A stretch of DNA of 64,000 bases, taken from contig CM059623.1 of NCBI GenBank assembly GCA_030435675.1, forward strand, positions 8,520,012 to 8,584,011, in the 5' to 3' direction. The notes under the pieces are model-generated. The model did not search any database and was not told the origin of the DNA. It saw only the letters and a program-made list of their open reading frames with translations. The first letter of the stretch is position 1; each line of letters opens with the position of its first letter. This stretch comes from Steinernema hermaphroditum. Lineage: Eukaryota; Nematoda; Chromadorea; Rhabditida; Steinernematidae. The translations under genes and the position numbers were made by a program. This document shows positions 22,576 to 34,767 of this stretch, in pieces.

Positions 22576-22941
22576 ATGAAGTCCCTGTTCTTCTTCGCCG
22601 TTCTCTGCGCCGTCTTCGCGGCAGGACTCTCCCTGAAGTGCTACAACAACTTCAAACTCATCGATTGTGCCACTCACACCTTCCCCCACAGCGACGACCC
22701 CAACGCCGAGAAGTTCTGCGTGAAGGTCGTCTCCAAGGAGGAGGACAGCTGGGCTAAGAACTGCGGCGTCATCTTCTGGCAGGACAAGGGCTTCCAAGAG
22801 CGCGCCTTCCGCTGCGAGGTGGGTCCTTCTTCAGGGTGCGGTAGGAGCGCGAGCGTTTAGGAGAACGGCCACACCGACGTGACCCTGAACGGCGAGAAGT
22901 ATGACCGCTTCTGCTGCGACACCGACGGATGCAACCAGTGA
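22576..22941 (+). CDS. small secreted Cys-rich protein with three-finger (Ly6-like) pattern
   Basis: Two exons (22576-22818, 22861-22941; 42-nt intron) give 107 residues. A signal peptide (MKSLFFFAVLCAVFAAG) is followed by a single domain starting LKCYNNF and ending FCCDTDGCNQ. Pairs of Cys, a CC near the end and the final DGCN are the pattern of Ly6/uPAR three-finger folds found in many nematode extracellular proteins. No GPI signal or transmembrane tail follows, so it is predicted to be soluble. A CCTCAG acceptor lies 16 bases before ATG. The function is unknown. The remnant of a mariner element directly upstream may contribute to its promoter. Confidence 0.78.
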
Positions 22942-25588
22942 GCAGGACTACAGTATCGACCTATCGCCCATTTTTACCCACAGCGTTCAAAATGTCCTAT
23001 AAAATGTTTGTTTAAGATGTAGATAAACAGGAAGAGAAGAGAGCGAAGTGGTTCGATAGGGAGACGTTGAGAAGTTACAGTGTTGAAGGGACAGGATTAT
23101 GGCGAAGTCCGTTTCTCTGCAGGTTTTCGAGTTACAAAAAGTTTACCGGAAACTGGCAAAGAGACTACGCGGTTCCCCGCGGCGTTCCTTCGCCGTTTCA
23201 AAGTCGTTCTGAATTTCAACGGGCTTAGGAAAGAACAAGTGAAAACAAGGTCTTACAATGTCTTCATTGGCTGGCTACTTCGCTCCCGGCTTCACTACCG
23301 TGCTGATCGTTTTCGCGGCCATTCCTCCTTGGCATCCATCTTAGAGCTTCCTTGGTCCTCTGCTTTCTTGTGGATTTTCCCTTCGGTGGTCACTGTGGAG
23401 AGTTCCTCGATGTTGTGGACTTTCTGGCGATCTGTTAATACAGCTCTCACCGGCTCAACAACTTCGTCTATCTTCGAGAATCAGTCGTGGTAGTCAGTTT
23501 CCTACAAAGCTTCGACGGGAATTGGCATTTTCCTCATTCAAGCTCTGACAATGTCAAATGACGAACTCTGACAAACGAGATAAACCCGTTTCGCGGAGGT
23601 TTTCCTTGATTAGCCTCGAGCTATTTGAATCCAAATATCCTTCGGGCTAAAGCACTTATGGAAATCGGACGATTTCCGATCGATTCTAAGGCCCTACAGG
23701 TTGTTTTTGTCCCAAAGGTCAACGTTTGAAGACGAATGCGTCAAATTTGACCAATAAAACGTTGCACTCTCCAGAACTGCCTAGGCTTTGGTCGATCGTC
23801 CGAATCAGAGTCCTCTGATAAAACGCCGCTTTTAGGCATGAAGTCCATCCGGTCACTGATGCCCAGTCCGAGGTCGTGCCATGACTCAGCCCACAAAAAA
23901 GGGTCCGTTCGGATTTCCCGGTTTTTCTCTCCTCTGCTTCCCACAACAAGTTGTTTTTACGTGACCCATCCCACTTTTTTCGGCCCCTCGAGGGTCAATT
24001 TCGGCCCTCGAAGTGCCGAGCGGCAAACACGCGCTCCGAGAACTGGGTCATTGGCGCTACAAAAGTCGTCGATCCGGTTCTCCCAGAGAAGCTCTCCAAT
24101 CCCATCAGCGCAATCCCCTTCCCTGGCGCTGTTTTCCCTTTCCCTTTCACGGCTAATTTGCCGGCCCCCCGCCGCCGTCTCGGATCCGACGCCCCTATTT
24201 AGCCGTCCGCCGCTCCTGTTTTCCTCCGCCGATAACATCGTCCCTTTGTTTTCGCTTTCCTTCGGGCTTTTCCTCGCGGAATCACCTGGCGACTTCGGCG
24301 GAATACATGGTTAGGCAGTGAGCGGCGGCGCCGCCAAGTCGGCAGATAAGAATCTCGCGCGGAAACGTGTTTAAGCGCCGAAAACAGCGGACATACGGCG
24401 AAAAGGTTAAACACCAGGTTCGGCGGAATGATCGGAATTTCAGAAGTGCATGGCGCGGTTACGGTAGTTGCTGAAAACAAGAAAAAGAGTCGACTATAAA
24501 AAGGTTCGCTTCTGAGGGTTCCTGTCGCGATCTTCTTCTTGGAAATGTTTTTTTTTTCAGGCTGTGTCTATTCTCTGTTCTTTTCGATCCCTCCAGGGGC
24601 CGTATCCACGGTCCCAGGTGACTTGGGCTTTAACTGACTACTGTAAGATACTCTTTTTTGTAGCCTCATTCTCCAAGGACCCAGTTCCCTAGAATCTTTA
24701 GAATCGGCCCAAAAGCTGATTGCACTCACTTTCTTCTGTCATATGTCGTCGTTGCTCTTCTTCTTCTGTCGTCCTTGGCCGTCAAAGGAGAGTTATTGTA
24801 GTCCGCAGCGCCGCAACCGGTTTGCGGCGCCTCGAAACCCGAACGGTCAGCGGTGATTTATGAAAAAACGAAGGAACCGTTTGTTGCGGAGGCTGCCTTG
24901 AGGTCGTCTTCGATCCCCTCGAGCCCCACAGAAGCATCGTTTTGTACCCGGAGATCACTTCCCTGTTTTCTGGCAGTTTTCTATTTTTACGCCGCGATCG
25001 TATCTCCGACGATCGGCAACAAACACGGCGCGCGAAGCGAACTGCCGAGTGTTTTCCCCGGGACCGAAGTTTCGAATCGAGAATCCGTAGGGGAGCAGAC
25101 GATAGACGACCGCATTCCTCGCGGGTTCGTGGGTACCCGCTGGGAAGCGACTGTTTTTCGCTCTGTGACCGGGCAACGCTGATTTATGGGACCGTTCGCC
25201 ACGAGACCAGCATGCGGTGTTTAGTGATTGGGGGGACAAGAAGACAGTTCTCTGTGGCTCTCAAGGAGCTAGCCGCGTTTAGGAATGCTCGGAATCCATG
25301 TCATGCCAACTCGGGGCATAGAAACCCGACCGTTTATGACTTTTCGGCTTTAGGAACAAGATCGCCGTGTCCGTTTCACTTCTTTAACGACTTCATCGGC
25401 CATCAAACAACTCATAAGCCTTTTTATTTCATTTTTTGCCCGGAGCCGACTTTCACAATATGGCTACAGTAGCTCGTGACCACTCGATGAGTCCTCTTGG
25501 GCGTCTCCAGATGCCCTTCAGAGGACTCCGCTGTGGTCCTCGACGGGTCTCACTCCGACTCCAGGCGATTCCGTCACCTCTCATCTCC

Positions 25589-26559
25589 CGAGGATCGAGC
25601 TTCCTCAGATGCCCCCAGGGAATCCGGAGACAGTATCACCGCCGCATTTGGCGCTTTCTTCAGCAGCAGCAGCAGCTCGGCTAGCTCCGGGCGAAAACGC
25701 TCCTCTCGAAGGCGATCACTATCTCCGGACGCTTTCGCCTTATCTCCAATCATCCTCCGCCCGAAAAAAGATCCCCTTAGCGGCTATTGTCACACCAAAC
25801 TGGCCGTGATTGCGCACTTCGCCGAGCAGCATCCAGTCCCTCTTCCCCTTCCTAGCCATGTTATTGTCGCCCTCGCCACACCGCGCATTCCTATCTGTTT
25901 TATTTAATTAAACGACGCCGCGAATCCGCTGCTCCCTTGGCCTCCTCTCACCCTTCCATCGAGCACTTTAGGCTTTTTGCGCGCCAAATGGGAAGCCCTC
26001 TGGTCGAAGGGCGGCGGATTACGGTAGCCGGGTGAGGTTGAGGTCATTTTGAAATGGCCGACGGTGAAAGAAGTGGAACCTGTGATTATTCCGAGGAGAG
26101 CCCTAATCATCGCTTTGTTTTTGCTAAAACCACGTAGTGCCATCTTTCCAAGTAGGTCAGAGACTGTAGGAATCTCAAAAAATGGCACGCGGTGACCACG
26201 GACCGAATCGATTTTTGGATCTTTTTTTGAACTCCCAGGAGTACGTACTCCTGGGAGTTCAAAAAAAGAGGTTGTCATCATGCAGTCCCGTGGAAGTACT
26301 CATCATCCAGCCTGTATGTGGTGACATAATGAGTTCCACTTGACGGCCCTCTAAAAGCTCGCGGCAGCGATAATTTCGAGCGAAACCGCTAGCGTTTTCC
26401 ATGGAATAAAGTGGTCTCGAACCGATTTGGAAGCGTCTTTCAGTCACCACTCATTCCGCTTCTTCCCCACGAACTATAGTGCATGGACTCAAAGCGCCAA
26501 AAGCGGCGGAGATAGCGTCTCCGGATTCCCTGGGGGCATCTGAGGAAGCTCGATTCTCG
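25589..26559. repeat. dispersed inverted repeat, arms of about 70 bp
   Basis: 25589-25660 and 26491-26559 are inverted copies over about 70 bp with few mismatches. They share CGAGCTTCCTCAGATGCCCC, then GGGAATCCGGAGAC, then CCGCCGC and TTGGCGCTTT. They lie 830 bp apart and enclose the palindrome at 26220-26269. No coding role is apparent, although the left copy sits in an open frame. Confidence 0.7.
26220..26269. repeat. 50-bp perfect palindrome without spacer
   Basis: Twenty-five bases read into their exact complement with no loop, centred between 26244 and 26245. The core is CCCAGGAGTAC|GTACTCCTGGG, flanked by T7 and A7 tracts. It would form a cruciform or a long hairpin RNA ending in a U or A run. 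It could be a solo end pair of a small hairpin element, a Pol III-type hairpin, or an assembly join; sequence alone does not decide. Confidence 0.9.
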
Positions 26560-27698
26560 TACACTCACCGTATACGAGTAACCACATGACTCTCTTTCAT
26601 GCAGTGAAGGTACGGTCAATCTCTCAAAGACCCGGTTCAGCTCGCTTTCTTGCTTTCATGTCTCTTCTTCCTCTTTTTCTCTACAAAAATACGTCCTTCT
26701 TTCGGCCCCAACAAACGATCACAGATCAGAGCATCCAACATGTAATAGGGGACTCCCTTGTTCATCTACGCCCTCCACCTCGAAGTCATCTCCACCGCCT
26801 TTGATCCCGCAATCGAAATCCGACTCGTCTTCCAGTTATGAAACGACGAATGACTTGGGCGCGCACGGACCCTCAGGCGATCGCTGCGAGACGCAAAAAC
26901 AGCGGCTTTCGTGTCGGGACGATGACGTAACCGCTTTGTTTATGATCGAGAACCGCGCGGCCTCAAAGTCTATTTTTGGTGTTTGGAGCGAGAACCTGGA
27001 GCTGAAGTGTTTAGGCGAAGCCTCGAGTGGAGATTAGTCACCTTTCGGAGGATCAGAGATGGGAGACGAGAGGGGCACAGCTGCAGAACTGCACAGAACT
27101 TCCGAGTGTTTCTAAAAATAAAAACTTCGGAGGAACGCGGAAGTTTCGGTTTTGTTCTGGGTTATGCGGCAAGGAGGACATGTTCAGTGTATCAGCCACC
27201 CCCTTCTCACGCCAGAATTCCGGCATTTCCAACAAAGACATTTCCCCTTTGTGCTCCCTAACCAACCCGATCCTATCTCTCCCCACGTCATTTATGATCT
27301 CATTATCCTCTGGAGAAGATGCTTTGTCCTCCAGAACCGTTTCATTTCCTTTTCATGGACCACCCGCATCGCCCTTACATCCTCTGAAGGAGGTTTTCGC
27401 CTTAAGTGGTTTCGCCTCGGCGCCCTCCGCCGAATCAATGTGAATCCTGGGACGCCCGGAGGGGCTAACCCCTGACTCCCCGCATTTCTGCCGGCCTTGA
27501 GCGATTCGTTAGGAGGTGTCATCGCGCGCCTAAGTTGTAAAAACGGGGGGCGGGCCCCGGGGGCCTTACTTAAGGCATTCGGGCGAGCGAGTTTCACTTT
27601 TGTCGCAAAGGGCTTATCGGCCGATGATCGCTTTCGCTTCGGGGAAACCGTTTTGCCTCCACGAACCCTTTCAGATTCGCCCTCCAGCGGAGCCCAAC

Positions 27699-30600
27699 AT
27701 GGCGATCCTCATAATGCTCCTGGCTCTGTTCTCCGTGGCCTTCTGTGGCCACGCCGTTACCGTAATCAACAACGGATTGGCCCCTCCGGAGATCGTCCAC
27801 ACGCCCATCAACAACAAACGTGAGTTATTGAATCTGCTGCAAAAAAAGGATTGGGTTACGGTAGCCCTCATGAAGCATCTTTGTGTGGAAGACGGGCTCG
27901 AGAGCTTTAATGGGGCGTTCTGTCCAATCTTTTTGCCATCCAAAGAGATTCAATCGTCGTCCATCATCTCCCTCCTGGACACTAAGAATCTTTTGCAGCG
28001 ATTGCATCTTTGCATCCAAACGCTCTCATCTGTCATCTCGAGACGGATTACAGTAGAGGCACGATATTCGAGTCAAATCAAATGACTCGATTTCTCGTCG
28101 CCTTCCATTTGGAACCTTAGATTTCCCGTTTCTTAGGCACACCGTACTCCTTTTTTTCGCGGAATCGCCGAGCTTCTGTGTTTCAGAGCTCTAAGATCAA
28201 AACTTCAAACCCCGAACGTCTCGCGGCGCGCATTCCTGCATACCCCTAATAAGCCCCTATCAGTCACAAAGCTAAACGTGCTCGTCAGCTGCTCGATCAC
28301 CGCCTAACATCGACGCACCTAATTAGTCGCCGCGGGGGGCACGCGACCCTTCGGAGGTGTTGCAAATCGCCTAATCAGTCGCCTCGGGGCGCCCCGCCAC
28401 CTCGCTCGATCCTCGAACCGGTTTCCGAGAGTCGGAATCTAAAAAATGTCTTGCAGCGCGGTGTGTGGTCAAGGCGGCGCCCCTGGACCTCGTCTTCATC
28501 CTCGACAGCTCGGGCTCCCTCCGGAACGCCTTCCAGGACGAGATTGACGTCATCCGGCGAATAGTCTCCCACGTCACCATCGGGGAGACCGCCACGAGGG
28601 TCATGCTCGTCCAGTTCAGGTGGGTGCGCTCTTGTCGCGACAGGACCCTCTCCCTTCAGTGGTGTCCAGCACATGGAGTTCGACTTCCTGAGGTTCACGA
28701 ACCGCGAGGACCTACTGAGCGCGTTGGGCGTGCTCCGCCACGTGTCGGGGATCACGCGCGTTGGCGGCGCCTTCGAGTTCACCATGTCCAAGATGACACC
28801 CGAGCACGTACGCATACGGTAGTCAGCCACGGGAATACGGTGCTTTCAGGGCATGCGAGACAACACGGTGCCGAAGATTGTCTATCTTTTGTCGGATGGG
28901 CGGACGCACGACTTCCCGAAGGACGAGGAGATGGCGAACGCGATGCGGAAGCGCTTCCCTAACCTCGACATCTGGGCCTACGGTACCGGGGAGTACGTGG
29001 CGATGTCGGAGTTGCTGAAGATCACGCGGGATGAGTCGAAGGTAGTGACGAACAAGAACCTGACCCTGCTGGAGCCGATGTTCGACACATGGCGCGGGAC
29101 GGAGGTGTGCGAGAAGCTGCCCGTGTGTGTGAAGGGCTCGGACAAGCCGCTGGACATGGTGCTGGTGATCGACGCCTCCGAGTCCGTGGACAAGCTCTTC
29201 GGGGAGCAGGTCCACTTCGCCATCGAGCGCATCGTGCAGAACCTGAACGTACACCCCGACGCCGTTAGACTGGCGCTCATCACCTATTCCGGGCAGCCCT
29301 ACATCCACTTCAAGTTCAACGATGTCCGCTTCGGGAACAACACGGCCGTCATCCGGCACCTCAACACGCTCCGCTCCATCAAGGGCACCACCTCCACCCA
29401 CCTCGCCCTCCACGACGCCTACGAGCTGCTCACCGACAAGGCGTCGGGCGTGCGCGAGGGCGTCCCGAAGCTCGTCATGGTGCTCACCGACGGCCACTCG
29501 CAGCGCTCGCCCCGCGCCCTTGCCAACCGTCTCCTGGCCGAGGGCGTCGAGATGTTCGCCATCTCGATGACCTACCCGCCCCACGTCGACGAACACGAGC
29601 TCCTTAGCATCGCCGGCAAGCAGTCGCACGTCTTCACGCCTCTTAACATCCAGGACTTCGAGAAGGAGTTCATGAACTACGTCGGCTTCAGCTGCGTCGG
29701 CATGCAGCTCGGACCCCAGTCCGGTGAGCGCGCCCCGCCGCTTACCGTAACCCGTCGCTTGCAGAGCCCCGCGTGCGCGGCGCCACCGACGTCTCCTGCG
29801 GCCCGAACTCCCTAACGTTCACCGTGCGCACACAGAAGCCGATGAAGGGCCTGATGTACGCGCAGCAGTTCCATGACGACTCGAAGTGCGTCCTCGTCAC
29901 GGACGGCGCCAACCGCGAGATCTCCATCACCTTCTTCGAGGGATCCTGCGGACTCCTCAAGATCCCCTCCTTCGTAAGCGGTCCCACACGGATCGTCCCT
30001 GAAAGCGTTCTTTTCAGCGTCGCGACGGCTACACCTACAACATCACTGTAATCCTGCAGTTCCACCCCCTCATCATCACCCGGGCCGACCAGGTACCCCC
30101 TTGAGAACTACGGTGGACTACGGTATTCAGGGTTTGGACGTCTCTTGCTTCTACACGCAGCCCATCTCCCTGCAGGAGATCGGTCGATCTTCCCTGAAGA
30201 AGCTGACCGACACCCAGTGCTCCTACCGTCTCCACAGATTCGGCCCTAACGAGTGTGTGGCTCTCGACGCGAAAGTGGGAGAGAGCGTCTACCACAAGTG
30301 GGAGTGCGATGCCCGTGAGGATTAGGTAGCGCCCACCCCCTCTAGCGACCCCTTTCAGCCCCTAACTTCTACTACTTGGTGCACGACTGTTACGCGAAGT
30401 CGGAGCGAAAAAACGTCCAGATCCTCGACTCCGACGGGTACCATAACGCCCAACATACCGTAACCGGCATCGACTTTAGATGCGAGATCGACCCTCACTT
30501 CTTGGAGACGCCGAACTACTCGAGGCTGACGGCAAAGCCCCGGAAGGGTGACGGATACGTCTTCCAGGTACGGTAGCCAGTCCGGATTACGGTAGCGTGT

Positions 30601-30943
30601 CCCTGCAGGAGATGAGCGTCTTCAAATTCCCCGGGGACTACAACGTCGTCTTCCAGTGCAAGATCTCCCTCTGCGACATGGAGAGCGACGACGAGTGCAC
30701 CAAGCAGATCGTGAGTCCCGATCGTGGCGGAACCACTCAGCGCATTCTTGGTTTCAGCCCCCGAAGTGCGCGAGCCGCGCAGTGAACTCGGCGGAAGGAC
30801 CGAAGCGGCTGCGGAGGATGGCGTCGGGCGCGAAGCCGGGCTTCTCGATGACCGTGGACGTGGAGACGCGCACGCTCAACGTCCTCGAGAACGAGGCGAT
30901 TCGACCGCCGATCCCCATCAAATACTGCGACGTACGAGTGTGA
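27699..30943 (+). CDS. secreted protein with two VWA domains and a ZP domain (cuticlin-like)
   Basis: Eleven exons give 742 residues: 27699-27819, 28457-28619, 28660-28807, 28850-29723, 29765-29973, 30018-30092, 30131-30314, 30359-30437, 30480-30567, 30609-30710 and 30758-30943. A signal peptide (MAILIMLLALFSVAFCG) precedes two VWA domains, each with a MIDAS start (LVFILDSSGS; MVLVIDASES) and the second DG loop (LLSDGRTHD; VLTDGHSQ). A ZP domain follows, from VSCGPNSLTFTV through ILDSDGCEIDPHFL and DYNVVFQCKISLC. KRLRR near the C-terminus looks like the furin-type site of cuticlins. No membrane helix follows it, which is unusual. ZP proteins polymerise in the cuticle or apical matrix. The first intron is 637 nt; the rest are 38-44 nt. 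A TTTCAG lies 24 bases before ATG. Confidence 0.9.
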
Positions 30944-30948
30944 ATCTA

Positions 30949-31127
30949 GGGGAGCAGAGATGTACATACGATAGAGAGAGACAGTATCCCAGAACTTGTA
31001 AATATTTCGTTGTGCCGACCACATCGGGTGACATTCGTTATGCGTGCGCCTTATTTGTTTATTCGCCTAATAAACGTTGTTTCGCTCGTCCCACTCAACA
31101 TCCATGGGGAGCAGAGATGTACATACG
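30949..31127. repeat. 22-nt direct repeat in the 3' region of the VWA-ZP gene
   Basis: The 22-base word starting GGGGAGCAGAGATGTACA occurs at 30949-30970, six bases after the stop codon, and again at 31106-31127. The copies are exact and 157 bases apart. Between them an AATAAA-like site (CCTAATAAACG) lies at about 31068. The rest of 30944-31471 shows nothing else and separates two convergent genes. Confidence 0.7.
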
Positions 31128-31471
31128 TGGGCTCCGATGCGATGTCAGCAGAGCGTCGGCTCCGATTCTCTGCGGGCTCGTGGGGGCAGAAATCGAGCGA
31201 ATCACACAGTGTGACTGTGACATCGACTTCCTCTTGCGATGCGTCAAACTCCGACAACGATAAGACCCACCTCGAAAACCCAAATGAGCACCGTCTCTGG
31301 CATATCCCCGGCATAGTTCCGCCTCCAACTCCAATGTGATCTGCCCAAGAAACAAAGAAATTTCCCAGTGCTACCCCTACTCTTCGCCGAGGATCTCAGC
31401 AGAATTGACGACGAAACAGAAAAGTGGAGTTTTAACGGTTATAACAAACTACAAGTTAATAAAGATCTCTA

Positions 31472-33376
31472 TTACGAGTGAAGAGGCAGATCAAAGGAGT
31501 GAAGACGATTTCTCCCGGCTAGGACGACAGCGCTGTGTTCACCCGTGCCGATCCAGTTCTCGGCATACAGGACGTGGGGAATGTCCTGTTTCACGTGCTC
31601 GACTTTCCAAGGGCACGCCATTTCAAACATTTTCTCTCCGGTTTGCAGGGACCACCCTCGAACGCTTCCATCCAGAGCTGCTAAAATGCGGCGACTAATG
31701 TACAGTATAATGCATATCACACTCACATGAGAAAACGAAGCGTTCCATTCGGTCGACGTAGCACGGAAGGCTGAAGTAGGTCTCGATGTTCGATTCAAAA
31801 GTGCGTACAGGAGACTTGTTGATGCGTGTGTCCCAAAGTTTGAGCTGAACACACAATCACACAGTCATAGCGCGATACTTTTAGCGCTTACTTCTCCGTT
31901 GTAGCAAGACGTTACTATTTCGTTGTCGGTTCTTTCCAGTCTTCGGATCCAGTTGATCGCTTTTTTCTTTTCGTATACAAGCACCGGCTTGTTCAGCGCA
32001 TTTGTACGGAGATCGTATGAAGCCATGCCGCGCTTCTTCGTCCCGACGTAGGCTATGTTACTGTACTTAAATTACGAACGGTTACAGAACTGAACACACC
32101 AACAGTTCACAAACCTTGTCAAGGTTCAGTGACAGAATTCGATTAGGGTTGAAGACATCGTTATCTTTGAAGAAAGTCTGGTATCTCTCGTTCTCGATGT
32201 CACCGAACAGAGCGTGGTTAAAACGACAAGCCGTGGCTAAAATACACAGATTGAAAATTGTGGACAGCAAGGGTCGCGCTCACCGATGGCAATACGGGAC
32301 TGGTTCGGGTTAAACGCAATCTGAGTAACGACTTTCTCGCTGGAGTCGTCCCTATCGAGAAGTTTTACTTCCACGCCGGTGTTGCGATGCGCCTAAAAAA
32401 CCTTTTCAGTGAACATCATTTGGGAGAAAACCGCACATGCTTGCAGTCGATGATACTGTCGATAGTTCGGAACTTAGCTGTTGATTTGACCCCTATAGAA
32501 CCGTCGTTTTCTGCGCATTGCTGAACGTACAACAGGCAAGATATCCCTTTGAATTCCACAACTTCAAAGTTGGACGTCACATTGCCCTTTGCATAAACGG
32601 GAACCAGGTCTTCGACTTCGAAAGTTAACCTATAAAGATATTGTTATTCCTTTGTATCTCCATTATGATCTACTTTTGCTCACCGCTGCACATCTTCCGG
32701 TAATGGGGGTACAAAACGGTCAGCTGGACAGGTTCAAAAATTTGTGCGGCGGTCGCAACTCTCTTCACAGCCCAGCATGTGACTAGCTTCCCACCGTCTT
32801 CAAGGATCTGCGCGAAGCGGCACTGCTTGGGCGCATAACCACTACGGTCGATGATTTGATCCGGAGAGGCCTGCTGAATCCGGGTTACCACATTTCGTAA
32901 CCGAGTTTCGATGACGTTTCGCTGGAGCAGCCTCTCGTGACTGATTCCCATCTGCCTTTTCATCAAAGTCGCCAGGAGATCCAAATTCGAGGTGCCACAT
33001 TTCCGAGCTTCAGCCAACCGTTGTAAACGCTTCTCCTCTTCCTTCTTCTCCCGAAAATGACTCGCTGTGGAGTTCTTCGGTTGACCAGGAGCGTCAGTCA
33101 GGATTTTGAAGTACTTATTTGTCTTCGGGTCAAAGCTGTATCCGGGGATGTCGCTCTCCATCGTCCAGCTCTACAAACACAAATTTGGTACTTGGTGCAT
33201 CCAGTCGTGCCTACATCATTGCTACCGGCATTCTGCGCGGAAGTCGATGGTCCTTCGTCCTCATACTCCAGTCGTCGATTGGCCCCTGAAACGCGCAGTA
33301 CTAGAAAAGGCAAAAACACAACCAGCTTACGTCGTTTTCTGGTGTTTCTGTTGCGAGAACGTTTGCGTTGGTCCAT
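31472..33376 (-). CDS. DCAF4-like WD-repeat protein (CUL4-DDB1 substrate receptor)
   Basis: The start MDQRKRSRNR follows a TTTCAG acceptor by nine bases. First exons are 33331-33376, 33215-33285 and 32684-33170; later exons continue to a stop at 31472. The segment DIPGYSFDPKTNKYFKI is the N-terminal signature of DCAF4 (WDR21). The rest shows degenerate WD blades such as VVTQIAFNPNQSRIAIG, NIAYVGTKKRGMASYDLR, VTSCYNGELKLWDTRIN and ALDGSVRGWSLQTGE. DCAF4 family proteins bind DDB1 and bring substrates to CUL4 ubiquitin ligases. The junction after RKMCS is uncertain: TTCGAAG at about 32620 gives the right phase while the nearer TTATAG does not. The exact exon list downstream was not resolved base by base. 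Confidence 0.8.
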
Positions 33377-33911
33377 CACGACGATCTGAAAGTTACAAGT
33401 AAAGAATCGAAAGCACAAATAAGAAATCAGCGAACAGCTGCGAAGAGACCGCGCGGTGACAAACACGAAGAGCTAGCACAAACAACGCTGGAAACGGAGA
33501 AATCGGTGCAACCTGTCAATCATTCCCGGAGAAATCACGTGACCAAAGCAAAGTGGGAAGTTTCCTAGTCACGATCCCTAAGCACATGTGCGCAACTTCG
33601 GCACAGTGGCTTGAATAAGAAATCCGGAAAACGAACGAAGGCTGCGTTAAATCTTGCATCGCACCTAGTTCATCGCCGATAACTGTTATATACGTACATG
33701 CAGGAATTTGAATTCAGGCATTCACAGCGGGAAACGACGCCTCTCACAGGGCCGTGTAGCATACGGTATTCGTATTCCCCGGAGGCCATTTCTCCCTTAC
33801 AACCGATCACTCAAATGTGTGTCGTGCAGACTGTTCGTCTAGACATTTCCTGGATACACGGCTTCCCTCTCACACACTCGAGTAATTTCTTATCGTCTCG
33901 ATTGGTCGACC

Positions 33912-34277
33912 ATGAGCGCTGACTCCGGACAACGTGATCCAGTGCTTGTTGCCGGAAATGAGCACATCGACGCCACCCTTTCCAACGAGTCACCGCCATG
34001 GGTATGTCACCTTCACTTCTCTCAGTTGCAACGTTTCGTTTAGGGAGTTTTGGCCTTCATGGAAAACGAGATCCATTGCCGTGAGGATCTTAATCAAATG
34101 GGCCTAGATGCCGTCTTCTACGCAACTACATTCATCCCTGCACTCCTTTCTGTTGTCTTCCTCGTAATCTCTATTTTCATGTACCTGTTTATAAAACGGC
34201 GGGTAACGTAACCATTTTTGCGATATCTGGAATGATCTGGATCGTTACAGTATCTTCCAGTGATTGATGTAGCTTAA
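33912..34277 (+). CDS. small tail-anchored type membrane protein, family unknown
   Basis: Exons 33912-34001 and 34044 onward give a short protein: an acidic N-terminal 45 residues (MSADSGQRDP, then WGVLAFMENE), one hydrophobic helix (FIPALLSVVFLVISIFMYLF) and a basic end (IKRR). Two ends are possible. Reading through gives a TAA at 34209-34211. Splicing GTAACG to TTACAG at 34203-34253 adds YLPVIDVA and stops at 34275-34277, which I prefer. The helix near the C-terminus suggests insertion after translation, with the N-terminus in the cytosol. I do not recognise a family. A 45-codon frame (34296-34433) starts 19 bases after the stop. Confidence 0.5.
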
Positions 34278-34767
34278 GAGAATGCGCACGAAGTAATGGA
34301 TTCGGTGCTGGCTGCGGCAATTCCAATGAAGGTGCTATCCGGAATCAGCGGACTCCAGTTCGGAAGAGATGGCCTCGACTGGAAGAAGGAAGGAGGCGCC
34401 AGCACGCGAAAGAAACGGGGAAGGAAGAAGTGATACTTCTGCCGGTTTTATAATGATCAAGTTGGAACATAAATGTATATTATTGAATAACCCAAAAAGA
34501 GTACTGCGAAATCCTGTACATCCAATAGGCGCACGGCTTCTCGGAGGAGTGTCCCGTGTTTGTCATCGACGTCAATCCAGCTAAGAGGAAACTTGTTTAC
34601 AACGCCTCAGCAAGCCTCCGTGACTAGCAATCTCAAGTAGCGTGGCGAGCGATCACCATCTGTCCCTTCGCAATTAAACGGCGCACTCTGGATCAGCTGC
34701 AAGACGCGATATGATTATCTCGTTCTCTGCTCCGTCGCAGTCGATCGTCCGACGCACAAGAAAAGCG

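Larger units (their letters stand above)
22942..27698. other. 4.7 kb without a supported gene
   Basis: Open frames up to 176 codons exist on both strands, but I found no family motif, no consistent splice chain and no trans-splice acceptor tied to a good ATG until the VWA-ZP gene. The stretch contains a CAG repeat near 25663, the inverted repeat and palindrome listed separately, and a TATAAAAA at about 24496. It may be regulatory DNA, an unrecognised non-coding RNA, or worn repeats. Confidence 0.35.

Noticed and set aside
23838..25907. Several plus-strand frames of 130-180 codons rich in Ser, Pro and Arg
   Set aside because: They overlap in different frames, lack splice-linked exons and motifs, and parts belong to the inverted repeat.
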